Below, piece by piece: positions 40,134 through 48,624 of a stretch of 64,000 bases of DNA. A program made the translations under genes and the position numbers. Within the stretch, counting starts at the first letter, position 1. Each line of letters opens with the position of its first letter. The notes beneath the pieces were generated by a model. The model saw only the letters and a list, made by a program, of their open reading frames with translations, was not told where the DNA came from and did no database searches. The DNA comes from Leclercia sp. LSNIH1. Lineage in GTDB: Bacteria; Pseudomonadota; Gammaproteobacteria; Enterobacterales; Enterobacteriaceae. The stretch is from the NCBI RefSeq assembly GCF_002902985.1, contig NZ_CP026167.1:3844001-3908000 (forward strand), in the 5' to 3' direction.

Positions 40134-40802
40134 TTAATGCAGACAGCAGTTCTTGAATTTCTTGCCGCTGCCGCACGGACAGGGATCGTTGCGTCCCACT
40201 TTGGTGCCGTTGATCACCGGCTGCTGAGTAACCGGCTCTTGCGGGTTGGCAATCCAGTAGTTATACAGACGCAGCGCTGCCGGACGAATCCCCTCGATGC
40301 TCTGCTGGAACTCCTCTTCACTGAAGGAATCCAGGCGCTCAAAGTTCTCTTCGGAGCCGTGCAGGGCAATTAAATCCAGATCGGCACGCAGTGACTCCGG
40401 CAGGGATGACCAGTCGGTCAATGCCACGCCGCGCATATAGCCGAAGCACCACTCTTCCACCACGGTATAGGTTTCACCGTCGACATCGTTCATGCCGAAC
40501 ATCGGTTCAAACTGATCCGGGTAGTCGCTCAGGCGTTCGGCGATATCGTTCATATGCTTGAAGCAGAGATCGATGAAGCGGTTCATCTCGCGCTCGTTCT
40601 TCCAGCGCGGAATGTTCTTTTCACCGCCCCACACCGCCACCAGCCAGCGGTCCGGCTCCACCACCACGGGGCCGGAAAGCACCGCGGTCAACATACCGTC
40701 GAGTTCTGAGACATCCATAACGGACTCGTCATCATGACCGTAGGTCATTAAGGTCTCTTCCAGCCACTCCATTTCGGTTTCGTTTAACGGGCCTTCAGTC
40801 AT
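40134..40802 (-). CDS. yecA: YecA/UPF0149 family protein with SEC-C zinc motif
   Basis: Protein of 222 residues: an N-terminal UPF0149 helical domain (about 1-170; [31 protein letters not shown]) and a C-terminal SEC-C domain with [13 protein letters not shown] (residues about 207-220). That metal-binding tail is like the one on SecA. In E. coli, YecA (AscA) has been reported to bind ribosomes. In E. coli this gene is adjacent to the leuZ tRNA cluster; here about 9 kb of other genes intervene. Confidence 0.95.
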   Translation of the reverse strand: MTEGPLNETEMEWLEETLMTYGHDDESVMDVSELDGMLTAVLSGPVVVEPDRWLVAVWGGEKNIPRWKNEREMNRFIDLCFKHMNDIAERLSDYPDQFEPMFGMNDVDGETYTVVEEWCFGYMRGVALTDWSSLPESLRADLDLIALHGSEENFERLDSFSEEEFQQSIEGIRPAALRLYNYWIANPQEPVTQQPVINGTKVGRNDPCPCGSGKKFKNCCLH

Positions 40803-40967
40803 GGGTCAATCTCCTGCAGAATAGAATGGCGTGCAGGGTAACACAGAAACGGTTCTCTTCCCTGTTTATCCGCGGTCTTAGCTGGTGCAAAAAAGGTTAA
40901 ATCATGACCGTTGCACCGGGTATCTGTTTTGCTGTTAATGAGATGGACGGAGCGTAACCGGCGCCCC

Positions 40968-42542
40968 CTACGGGTGGAAATCGTCCGGCAACTGCGCGAA
41001 ATCTACTTTCTGCATCTTAAAGTTGGTCACCCAGGCGCTGCCCGCCTCCTGTTCCGAGACAAATGCGTATTTCGGCGTCAGCTCCTTCGCCTGAATGCCG
41101 GTCCAGTCCGAGAAGAAATCGAGAAAATCATTGGCGGAACGCCGGGCTTTGATCAGGCGGTGCTCTTTATCGTCACTCGATACGATCATAAACGGCACCT
41201 GGTAGTTTTGCTGCCAGGCATCACCGTGAGCCATATATTGCCCGCCGGTCAGACGGGCTTTATAGGTCAGACCGTGATCGGAAAAGTAGACCATCGAGAA
41301 ACTGTCGCCAGTGTTCTGCAATTGCTGATAAAGCTGTTTTAACAGGGTATCGGTCTGGGTGATGCTGTAGATATAACAGGAGGTCTCTTTCGACTGCACA
41401 AACTCGGCGTATTTCCCCTGGGTGCGTTCGCAGGCCTGCGGATGGGAACCCATCAGGTGCAGGACAATCAGTCGCGTTTCTATGCGCGGGGTTGAGAGCA
41501 CCTGCTGGGTCATCTGCAGTAAGGCTTCGTCCCGAGGATTACTCTCGTCTTCGTAATACCCCTTTCTGAGAAACTGCACCTCATCGGCCCGCTTCGCAAT
41601 ACTGGCAATGGCGGTATCGTACTCGCCAATCTGCCCCTGATTGGAGAACCACCAGGTCTGAAATCCGGCGCGATTCGCCAGCGTGACAACGTTATTTTGA
41701 TACTCCGGCGTATCACCACTCACCCGGCTCAGGGAGTACCCCAGCGAGGTTTGGGTGGAGGCGCTGGCGGCAATGTAATCGGTAAACAGGATTCCCTTCA
41801 CCGAGCTGGCGAACGGCGTATTATTCCACTGCCCGCCAAAGGCACCCAGCGCATCCCGGCGTGCGCTTTCACCGATCACCATCACGTAGTTATGGTAGCG
41901 GGGCTTCACCGCCAGAACGGTCCAGTTGTCCTTCACTTTGGCCAGCTCCAGCATGCGGGCTTTCTCCGTAACCACTTCCCGATTGTTGATCACCACATCT
42001 TTTACAAAGCGGAACACCGGATACCCCACGTCCATCAGGGTAAAGTGCCCCCAGTAAACCAGGTTTTTCAGGGGGGTTAAAAAGAAACAGAGGACGCTAA
42101 AGGCCAGACAGAGCATATCGAAACGGCGCCAGCCCTGTTTGGGCATAATCTTACGCCGGAGTGCAATGAGGCCTAATACCAGAATAATGAATGACACCAG
42201 GTAGCTGTGCCACGGAAATATCGTCAGGATCTCGACGGACTCATTAAAATTGGTGGAATGTAATGCTAACAGCGTATTGAAATTTGGCGCGCCATACGCT
42301 TGCTGAAAAGGAAAGTAGATCGCAGCCAGCAGACTGTACAGGATAATAACGCCTTTTTGCAGGCGGGGGGTGATTCGCCAGAGCACTAACAGCACGCAGC
42401 AAAATGCCACCGTATAGATTGCGCTGAATGAGTAGCCGAAAGAGTAATTTATTAGTACGGATTGAAGAAAATAAAAGGCGATCCAGGGATTGAGCGTAAT
42501 ATCGCGGATCCAGAGGGTATATTTGCTGGCTGTTATATTCAT
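40968..42542 (-). CDS. Phosphoethanolamine transferase family membrane protein
   Basis: Protein of 524 residues with four to five N-terminal transmembrane helices (about 1-165) and a periplasmic sulfatase-like domain. The nucleophile region is VMVIGESARRDALGAFG (Ser/Thr-type centre), with further metal-site motifs LHLMGSHP and MVYFSDHGL near residue 420. Family members (EptA, EptB, CptA, Mcr) move phosphoethanolamine onto lipid A or LPS core. Which acceptor is used here cannot be told. MNITASKY (42542) is favoured; an ATG three codons upstream is also possible. It stands alone in the accessory block. Confidence 0.83.
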   Translation of the reverse strand: MNITASKYTLWIRDITLNPWIAFYFLQSVLINYSFGYSFSAIYTVAFCCVLLVLWRITPRLQKGVIILYSLLAAIYFPFQQAYGAPNFNTLLALHSTNFNESVEILTIFPWHSYLVSFIILVLGLIALRRKIMPKQGWRRFDMLCLAFSVLCFFLTPLKNLVYWGHFTLMDVGYPVFRFVKDVVINNREVVTEKARMLELAKVKDNWTVLAVKPRYHNYVMVIGESARRDALGAFGGQWNNTPFASSVKGILFTDYIAASASTQTSLGYSLSRVSGDTPEYQNNVVTLANRAGFQTWWFSNQGQIGEYDTAIASIAKRADEVQFLRKGYYEDESNPRDEALLQMTQQVLSTPRIETRLIVLHLMGSHPQACERTQGKYAEFVQSKETSCYIYSITQTDTLLKQLYQQLQNTGDSFSMVYFSDHGLTYKARLTGGQYMAHGDAWQQNYQVPFMIVSSDDKEHRLIKARRSANDFLDFFSDWTGIQAKELTPKYAFVSEQEAGSAWVTNFKMQKVDFAQLPDDFHP

Positions 42543-42825
42543 ATTTACCATCACCAAAAATATAGTGTAAAAACGCTGAGAGCAAGGAGCGCTCCACCGC
42601 CGATAAAGAAAAGGCATGGATAAAAAGGATCGTTTTATGGAGAAACTTATCAAAAGATAGAGCGGACGAACGGGAAGATCAACGTTTCGTAACAATATAT
42701 TTATAAAACTGAAGGCGTATCATCATTATTTATAAATAATTGTCTGAAATAACACCTTCCCCTCATCCAGGGAAAGGCAAAAATACATTAAACAACAATT
42801 AATCCATCATGAGTTCGTATTATAT

Positions 42826-43107
42826 TTACAGCTTTTCAATATGATTGAGCGTCGCCGTATAACCTGTTTTCGCCACCGCCTGTAATAATGTCTCGACAGG
42901 GAAACCTTCCGCGACGATAACGTCGGTTTGTCGGGTCTTTAATGACGCTTTCGCTTTCACTACCCCTTCGGTTTCCCGCAGCGCCTGGTTAACCGAAATG
43001 ACGCACAGCGAACAGGTCATGCCCTGAACATCCAGCACCACTTTTTGATTCGCCGCCTGAGCAAACAGCGGAAGCAGCAGACACGCGCTTATCAACAGTC
43101 GTTTCAT
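42826..43107 (-). CDS. MerP-like periplasmic heavy-metal-binding protein
   Basis: Protein of 93 residues with a signal peptide (MKRLLISACLLLPLFAQAA, about 1-19) and one HMA domain with metal motif GMTCSLC (Cys32, Cys35). It is laid out like MerP of mercury operons and periplasmic copper chaperones. It overlaps the MerT-like gene by 4 bp, so the pair is translationally coupled. No merR, merA or other mer gene is nearby. The metal (Hg, Cu or other) is not determined. It is the last gene of a three-gene cassette led by a Tat-exported transglutaminase-like protein. Confidence 0.85.
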   Translation of the reverse strand: MKRLLISACLLLPLFAQAANQKVVLDVQGMTCSLCVISVNQALRETEGVVKAKASLKTRQTDVIVAEGFPVETLLQAVAKTGYTATLNHIEKL

Positions 43108-43460
43108 TCCATCACCTCATAAACCCAGGTCACCACCGTGGGGTAGAACAGCACCAGCAGCAGCACCGGCAGCGTGAGCCAGAACAGCAGACGCATCTGC
43201 CCCAGGGTTAAACGCCCGGTACACCACACCCTTTTTGAAAAATAGAGCCGCCAGAACACCCGCAGCATCAGCCCGAGGGAGAGCACAATCATCGGCAGGC
43301 GCAGGAACTCAAGCTGGCTGAGCCCGGCAAACCCCGCCGCCGAGATGCCAAAGAGCAGGTAGAGCAGCGGACCGACGCAGCAGAGCCCGGCGGTAACGGC
43401 AGCCGCGGCTGCCGTCAGCAGGGTAAGGCCTGCCCCCTTAGCGTTGTTCGGTTGAGACAT
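43104..43460 (-). CDS. MerT-like inner-membrane transporter
   Basis: Protein of 118 residues with three hydrophobic helices. The first carries the vicinal cysteine pair GLCCVGPLLYLLFGISAAG (Cys27, Cys28), the hallmark of MerT. The loop between helices 2 and 3 has a single cysteine (RVWCTG, Cys80), where canonical MerT has two, so metal handling may differ. The start MSQPNNAKGAG was chosen by family alignment; it overlaps the upstream transglutaminase gene by 23 bp and the MerP-like gene by 4 bp. Tight overlap implies a functional unit. Confidence 0.82.
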   Translation of the reverse strand: MSQPNNAKGAGLTLLTAAAAAVTAGLCCVGPLLYLLFGISAAGFAGLSQLEFLRLPMIVLSLGLMLRVFWRLYFSKRVWCTGRLTLGQMRLLFWLTLPVLLLVLFYPTVVTWVYEVME

Positions 43461-44580
43461 AGTGGTAAGTGAACACCTTTGGATCGTAGAAATTGAGTGG
43501 ATCGCCGTCCACCTCGGCATAGGGGTAGCCAAAGTTATTTACCGCCCCCTGCTCCGTCGCCGGATAGAGCTCAAAATCGCGCCCATAGTTGAAGCCCACC
43601 CAGTTCATCTCCCAGTTGCCAAAGAGGTAAGCATTCACCGCCTGCACATCGGGATCCTGATGGGCTTTTTTCTCCGCCAGACGCATTTTGGTGACGTCCG
43701 CCGGGTCACACGGCAGCCAGCCGTAACCGGCCAGATAAAACTCCGCGCGGCAGTGCTGTCCGCCGCTGACATCGGCCACGCCCGCGCTATCGGCTTTGCC
43801 GAAGGCGCTGGCGGAGTAGCGCTCCAGTTTGTTGGCTCTGCCCAGACGGATGCCGAACAGTTCCCGCGCCGGGATCCCGCTGGCGCGCGCCAGCGCCACA
43901 AACACCGAGCTGATGTCGGTGCATTTGCCGCTGAGCTTGCCGCTTTGCAGAATGGTCGCCACGTCGCCGGTGCCACAGCCAATGACGTCGTTATCGCGTT
44001 CCATATGGCTGCTGACCCATTCGTAAATGAGGCGCGCTTTCTTCAGTGGATCGGTTTCGCCGCCGGTAATTTTTTGCGCCGTTTCGCGCACCAGGCCATC
44101 AACCGGTGTGTGCGTTGTTGGCAGCAGGTATGGCTTCACCGCCAGCGGATAAACAATCTGTTCCGGTGCCTGCCAGTTTTTCAGCGCGTCATGTTTCAGC
44201 GGCTCCCAGTCCGCCGTTTCGATCTCCAGATCGAGCTGAAGCAGCAGGTCGCCTTCACTTTTTGGCCAGGTTGCGAACAAAGTTTTCGCACCATAGGCGT
44301 TGTTGGTGGTGACATAGGCCTGCTGATAGTTGCCGGTAAACGCCATGCCGGTCATCTGCTGAAAGGCAGTATCCACCGGAAGCGGGATCCACAGCTTCAC
44401 GACGCCGCTGGAGCCCTGCGGCGGCACCAGTTTATAGGTTTGCGACAAGACAAAGCGGCGGCGCATCACCGGCGCTATGGGCGCCAGGCTGGTTTTTACC
44501 GTCTCGCTGGCGAGAGCCGGGCCTACTAAACCTGCGGCAGAAAGAAGAACGCTATTTTTAAGAAATTGTCGACGCTGCAT
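43438..44580 (-). CDS. Tat-exported transglutaminase-like domain protein
   Basis: Protein of 380 residues. The N-terminus MQRRQFLKNSVLLSAAGL is a twin-arginine signal peptide (RRQFLK), so it is likely exported folded. The C-terminal half is a transglutaminase/cysteine-protease-like domain with a Cys-His-Asp triad: Cys220 (SGKCTDISSVFVALARASGIP), His276 (GGQHCRAEFYL) and Asp292 (WLPCDPADV). The N-terminal 190 residues form a beta-rich domain seen in similar periplasmic proteins. It heads a cassette with MerT- and MerP-like genes, overlapping the former by 23 bp. Substrate and link to metal are unknown. Confidence 0.83.
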   Translation of the reverse strand: MQRRQFLKNSVLLSAAGLVGPALASETVKTSLAPIAPVMRRRFVLSQTYKLVPPQGSSGVVKLWIPLPVDTAFQQMTGMAFTGNYQQAYVTTNNAYGAKTLFATWPKSEGDLLLQLDLEIETADWEPLKHDALKNWQAPEQIVYPLAVKPYLLPTTHTPVDGLVRETAQKITGGETDPLKKARLIYEWVSSHMERDNDVIGCGTGDVATILQSGKLSGKCTDISSVFVALARASGIPARELFGIRLGRANKLERYSASAFGKADSAGVADVSGGQHCRAEFYLAGYGWLPCDPADVTKMRLAEKKAHQDPDVQAVNAYLFGNWEMNWVGFNYGRDFELYPATEQGAVNNFGYPYAEVDGDPLNFYDPKVFTYHYVSTEQR

Positions 44581-45113
44581 GGCTATCTGTCCCTTGAAAA
44601 TGAGTCTGGCGACGGCAAAACGGGCCGACAGCACAGAGGTTCATCACAGCAGACAGGCGCTGGCGCGAAGCGATGGGATTTATTCATCAATAACAGACCT
44701 GTTAACTGTGAATGATAAAAAATTTTGGAGACGGTATTAGGCGCTTTTCAGCGCCGGTTGTACAGGCTTGAAGTCAAAAAAAAGCGGCAGTTTCTCTCAA
44801 ACGCGCCAGACGGTTGCTTCAGCCCGGCGGATGGCGCAGTAAGCCTAATAAGTGATGGAAATCCCAAAACGGAGTATTGGCAAAATAGTCCATGCGATAA
44901 GCCAGTAGTTCCATAACATTATAAATATGAAAACCCTACTGTTAATTCTTTTAAACCAGCGGAGCTAACTTGCTATTTCCCCTGGCTTTATCCGGGATAA
45001 AGTCTGCGAGGAAAGGATTATTATCACCTAATATTAAAACGCACACGGGTAGGTCAAACAGCGAAACAACGTTATCACTATCATTTATTTTCACCACCAT
45101 TCAGAGGTATGAG
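44581..45113. promoter_or_regulatory. Divergent intergenic region with 17-bp palindrome
   Basis: About 530 bp between the transglutaminase gene and the ABC importer, transcribed outward on both sides. It contains a perfect palindrome CTTTATCCGGGATAAAG at 44986-45002, about 110 bp upstream of the binding-protein gene, a good candidate operator for an unidentified regulator. No convincing coding sequence was seen, and no regulator gene is adjacent. Confidence 0.5.
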
Positions 45114-46097
45114 ATGAGTAAAATGTGCTTAACAAAATTACTGTCGGCTGGTTTGCTCGGATTGATGGTCTTTTCCACTTCCGCAATGGCGAAAGAAATT
45201 GAAGTGGTAAATATTTCAAAAATAGATGGCATGCCCTGGTTTAATCGTATGGGGGAAGGTGTTACCAAAGCCGGCAGCGATCTCGGTATTAAAGCCTCTC
45301 AGGTAGGCCCTTCCAGCACTGATGCCCCGCAGCAGGTAAAAATTATTGAAGACTTAATCGCGAAAAAAGTATCGGCGATCGGGATTGTCCCCAACGATGC
45401 CGATGTGCTCGAGCCGGTATTTAAAAAGGCGCGGGATGCTGGCATCGTGGTATTAACCAACGAATCTCCCGGACAACCGAGCGCCAACTGGGACGTTGAA
45501 ATTATTGATAACGAAAAATTTGCCGCCGATAACGTTGAAGAGATGGCCAAAGCCATGGGCGGTAAAGGAGGCTATGTTATTTATGTCGGCAGTCTGACCG
45601 TGCCGCAACATAACCTGTGGGCGGACTTGTTCGTTAAATATCAGAAAGAGCACTACCCGGATATGCATGAAGTCACCAGCCGTATGCCGGTGGCCGAGAA
45701 TATCGACGATGCCCGCCGGACGACCATCGACCTGATGAAAGCTCACCCCGACCTGAAAGGGATTGTCTCCTTTGGCTCTCAGGGACCCATTGGCGCGGGC
45801 CGCGCGGTGAAAGAGAAACGGGCGAAAGGCAAAGTGTTCGTTTACGGCATGATGATCCCCTCTCAGGCCGCTTCCCTGATTAAGAGCGGTGATATCGCCA
45901 TGGGCATCACCTACGACCCTGCCTCTGCGGGTTACGCCATTACCGCCGTGGCCGACAAGGTTCTGAAGGGAGAAGAGATTAGTCAGGGTCTTGAGATCCC
46001 CAATCTCGGTAAAGCGGATGTGGATACCGAAAAACGCATCATCAAATTCCACAAAGTCCTGCGCGTGACGAAAGAAAATATCGACAGTCTGTATTAA
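45114..46097 (+). CDS. CUT2-type ABC importer substrate-binding protein (LsrB/RhaS-like)
   Basis: Periplasmic binding protein of 327 residues with a signal peptide (MSKMCLTKLLSAGLLGLM..., cleavage after AMA, about residue 26). It has the peripla_BP_4 layout: PWFNRMGEGVTKAGSDLG, QQVKIIEDLIAKKVSAIGIVPND, NLWADLFVKYQ and KGIVSFGSQGPIGAGRAV. It resembles AI-2 (LsrB) and rhamnose (RhaS) binding proteins more than RbsB or AraF; the ligand is unresolved. The start is set by CAGAGGTATGAG; the upstream frame is not protein-like. First gene of a four-gene importer operon. Confidence 0.85.
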   Translation: MSKMCLTKLLSAGLLGLMVFSTSAMAKEIEVVNISKIDGMPWFNRMGEGVTKAGSDLGIKASQVGPSSTDAPQQVKIIEDLIAKKVSAIGIVPNDADVLEPVFKKARDAGIVVLTNESPGQPSANWDVEIIDNEKFAADNVEEMAKAMGGKGGYVIYVGSLTVPQHNLWADLFVKYQKEHYPDMHEVTSRMPVAENIDDARRTTIDLMKAHPDLKGIVSFGSQGPIGAGRAVKEKRAKGKVFVYGMMIPSQAASLIKSGDIAMGITYDPASAGYAITAVADKVLKGEEISQGLEIPNLGKADVDTEKRIIKFHKVLRVTKENIDSLY

Positions 46098-46169
46098 CCC
46101 GTTGGTTCTGCACGCCCTGCTGCGATCGTCGCAATACGGGCGTGCTGTGTGAGCCCCTGAGAGGTAATA

Positions 46170-47651
46170 ATGGAGCCGTTTATTTCACTGGGTCATATCA
46201 GCAAAACGTTCTACGGTGTGAAAGCGCTGGATAACATCGCCCTGACGCTATTTCCCGGGGAGGTTCACTGTCTGGCCGGGCAGAACGGATGCGGTAAATC
46301 GACGCTGATTAAAATTATTTCTGGCGTCTATAAACCCGATCCCGGCTTTCAGATCGTCATTGACGGTAAGCCCCGCTCCCACCTCTCCCCCATCGACTCG
46401 GTGAAAGCCGGAATACAGGTTATTTATCAGGATCTCTCCCTGTTCCCGAACCTCACCGTGGCGGAAAACATCGCGATCCACCTGCATCACCATAATCTGC
46501 TGGTGAATAAGAGCGAGATCCATCGCATCGCCGCGCGCACCGTCAAAAGCATTGAGGCGGAGCTGGATCTGGATGCCAATGTAGAATCCCTGCCCATTGC
46601 CCAGCGTCAGATTGTGGCGATCTGCCGGGCGCTGGCCCAGGAAGCCAGGCTGATTATTATGGATGAGCCCACCGCCTCTCTCACCATGCAGGAGGTAAAA
46701 GGACTGCTGCGGGTGATTGGCGATTTAAAGAAAAGAAACATTTGCGTCGTGTTTGTCAGCCACCGTCTGGATGAAGTGCTCTCTATTTCCGACCGTATCA
46801 GCGTGCTCAAAAATGGCACCCTGGTTGGCACCTGGCCTGCCAGCGACATCAATAATAAAAAACTCGCTTTCCTGATGACCGGTAAAGAGTTTTCGTATGC
46901 GTTATTACCGCCGATAGAAAAACTTGGCGACGTAGCGCTGAGCGTTAAGAACCTCACTAAGCATCACCAATACAAGAACATCTCATTTCAGGTGCATCAG
47001 GGTGAGATCCTCGCCATTACCGGATTACTCGGTGCGGGCAGAACAGAGCTTTGCCTGAGCCTGTTTGGGCTCACGCAGCCTGACTCCGGGGAGATAGTGC
47101 TGGCAGGCAAAGCGGTGCGCTTCGCCAGCAACCGGGATGCGATCAATGCCGGGATTGGCTATGTCTCTGAAGACCGGATGAGTACCGGCCTGGTGATGGA
47201 ACAGTCCATCAACGACAACATTATCTCTACCGTGCTTCGACGGCTGAAAACCCCCTTTAAATTGTTAGACAGAGCCAAAGCGGACCGCGTTGTCGCCGAT
47301 TTAGTCGGGCAGCTGAGCATTAAAATTGGCAGCGTCAATCTGCCGGTCAATACCCTCTCCGGGGGCAACGCCCAGCGTGTGGCGATAGCCAAATGGCTGG
47401 CGATCAATCCCAGGGTGCTGATCCTCGACTCCCCCACTGTCGGGGTGGACATTGCCAATAAAGCGGGGATCTATCAAATCATCTCTGCCCTGTCGCGCCA
47501 GGGGATCGCGGTGCTGATGATCACCGATGAGATCGATGAAGCCTACTTTAACAGTCATCGCATTTTAGTCATGCGCAAGGGTGAGATCGTCGCGGAACTC
47601 CTCCCGGAAAAGACCTCGGAAGCCGCGCTGGCGGAGGTGGTCAATGGTTAA
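46170..47651 (+). CDS. CUT2-type ABC importer tandem ATPase
   Basis: ATP-binding protein of 493 residues with two cassettes. The first has Walker A GQNGCGKST, signature LPIAQRQIVAICRAL and Walker B LIIMDEPTAS. The second has the usual degenerate loop GLLGAGRTE, signature LSGGNAQRVAIAKW and a Walker B reading LILDSPTVGVD. Ser there replaces the catalytic Glu found in AraG ([10 protein letters not shown]), so one site is probably non-hydrolytic. It follows the binding protein by 72 bp and overlaps the first permease by 8 bp. Confidence 0.9.
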   Translation: MEPFISLGHISKTFYGVKALDNIALTLFPGEVHCLAGQNGCGKSTLIKIISGVYKPDPGFQIVIDGKPRSHLSPIDSVKAGIQVIYQDLSLFPNLTVAENIAIHLHHHNLLVNKSEIHRIAARTVKSIEAELDLDANVESLPIAQRQIVAICRALAQEARLIIMDEPTASLTMQEVKGLLRVIGDLKKRNICVVFVSHRLDEVLSISDRISVLKNGTLVGTWPASDINNKKLAFLMTGKEFSYALLPPIEKLGDVALSVKNLTKHHQYKNISFQVHQGEILAITGLLGAGRTELCLSLFGLTQPDSGEIVLAGKAVRFASNRDAINAGIGYVSEDRMSTGLVMEQSINDNIISTVLRRLKTPFKLLDRAKADRVVADLVGQLSIKIGSVNLPVNTLSGGNAQRVAIAKWLAINPRVLILDSPTVGVDIANKAGIYQIISALSRQGIAVLMITDEIDEAYFNSHRILVMRKGEIVAELLPEKTSEAALAEVVNG

Positions 47652-48624
47652 TAAATTCGGGATTAAAACCCACGAGCTGTTTTTAGGCCTGACCATTCTG
47701 GTGATTGGCGGCTATCTGTCGTTTGCCAGCAGCGATTTCCTGACGCTCGGCAATATCTATGATCTAATCAATAACTACGCCATGCTCACCATTCTGGCCT
47801 GCGGCTTGTTTATTGTGCTGATTTCCGGCGGGATCGATATCTCCTTTCCCGCCATGACCATCATTTCACAGTACGTGATGGTGACGCTGATTCAGGGTAC
47901 CACCGGTAATTTTGCCCTCGCGTTTGCGCTGGCCGGGGGGCTGGGATTGCTGCTCGGGTTGATCAACGCCACGCTGGTCAACCGGCTCAACGTGCCTTCC
48001 ATCATTATCACCATCTCAACCCTGAATATTTTTTACGGCCTGCTGCTCTACCTGACCAAAGGCGTCTGGCTCTACAGCTATCCTGAGTGGTTTGAAGAGG
48101 GGGTGATGCTATTCAAATTCACCGCCGCAGATGGCTACGATTATGGCTTAAGCCTGCCGATCCTCACCCTGCTGGCGGTGGTGGCGTTAACCGGCTTCAT
48201 CATGAATAAAACCAGCGTCGGGCGGATGATTTATGCCATGGGCGGCAACCGGGAGGCGGCCTCCCGCATGGGATTTGGCATCTTTAAAATGCAGCTGTTT
48301 GTCTATGGCTACATGGGGCTGATGTCCGGGGTGGCAGGCGTAGTGCAATCCGCGACCGTCTTAACCGTCGCGCCCGACTCCCTGCTGGGCTACGAACTGA
48401 CGGTACTCGCCGCCGTGGTGTTAGGCGGAACCAGTATCGTCGGCGGGCGCGGCACCTTACTCGGCACCCTGTTAGGGGTGATTTTACTCGCCGTGTTGCA
48501 GAACGGTCTTAACCTGTTAGGGATCTCTTCGTACTGGCATACGGTCGTTACCGGGGTGGTGATCGTCACCAGTATCAGTATGACGGCATGGAGTCAGCGT
48601 AAAGGTCAGGGAGTCATAGTATGA
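47644..48624 (+). CDS. CUT2-type ABC importer permease 1
   Basis: Inner-membrane permease of 326 residues, BPD_transp_2 family, about nine hydrophobic helices. The central loop YAMGGNREAASRMGFGIFK and the C-terminal VVLGGTSIVGGRGTLLGTLLGV are typical of ribose/AI-2-type permeases. The start MVNKFGIKTHE lies within the last codons of the ATPase gene (8-bp overlap). Upstream in-frame codons are out-of-phase ATPase sequence. It should form a heterodimer with the next permease, as in LsrC/LsrD and RhaP/RhaQ systems. Confidence 0.92.
   Translation: MVNKFGIKTHELFLGLTILVIGGYLSFASSDFLTLGNIYDLINNYAMLTILACGLFIVLISGGIDISFPAMTIISQYVMVTLIQGTTGNFALAFALAGGLGLLLGLINATLVNRLNVPSIIITISTLNIFYGLLLYLTKGVWLYSYPEWFEEGVMLFKFTAADGYDYGLSLPILTLLAVVALTGFIMNKTSVGRMIYAMGGNREAASRMGFGIFKMQLFVYGYMGLMSGVAGVVQSATVLTVAPDSLLGYELTVLAAVVLGGTSIVGGRGTLLGTLLGVILLAVLQNGLNLLGISSYWHTVVTGVVIVTSISMTAWSQRKGQGVIV

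Noticed and set aside
40884-40917. GGTGCAA...TTGCACC inverted repeat between yecA and the phosphoethanolamine transferase
   Set aside because: The arms are short with a 20-base spacer, and there is no link to a known operator or terminator; not enough to call a feature.
43462-44529. 355-codon plus-strand open frame opposite the transglutaminase-like gene
   Set aside because: Shadow frame. The minus-strand frame has a twin-arginine signal and catalytic triad, so it is the real gene.
44725-44916. 63-codon open frame in the divergent region before the ABC importer
   Set aside because: No ribosome-binding site, no signal or domain; the composition looks random.
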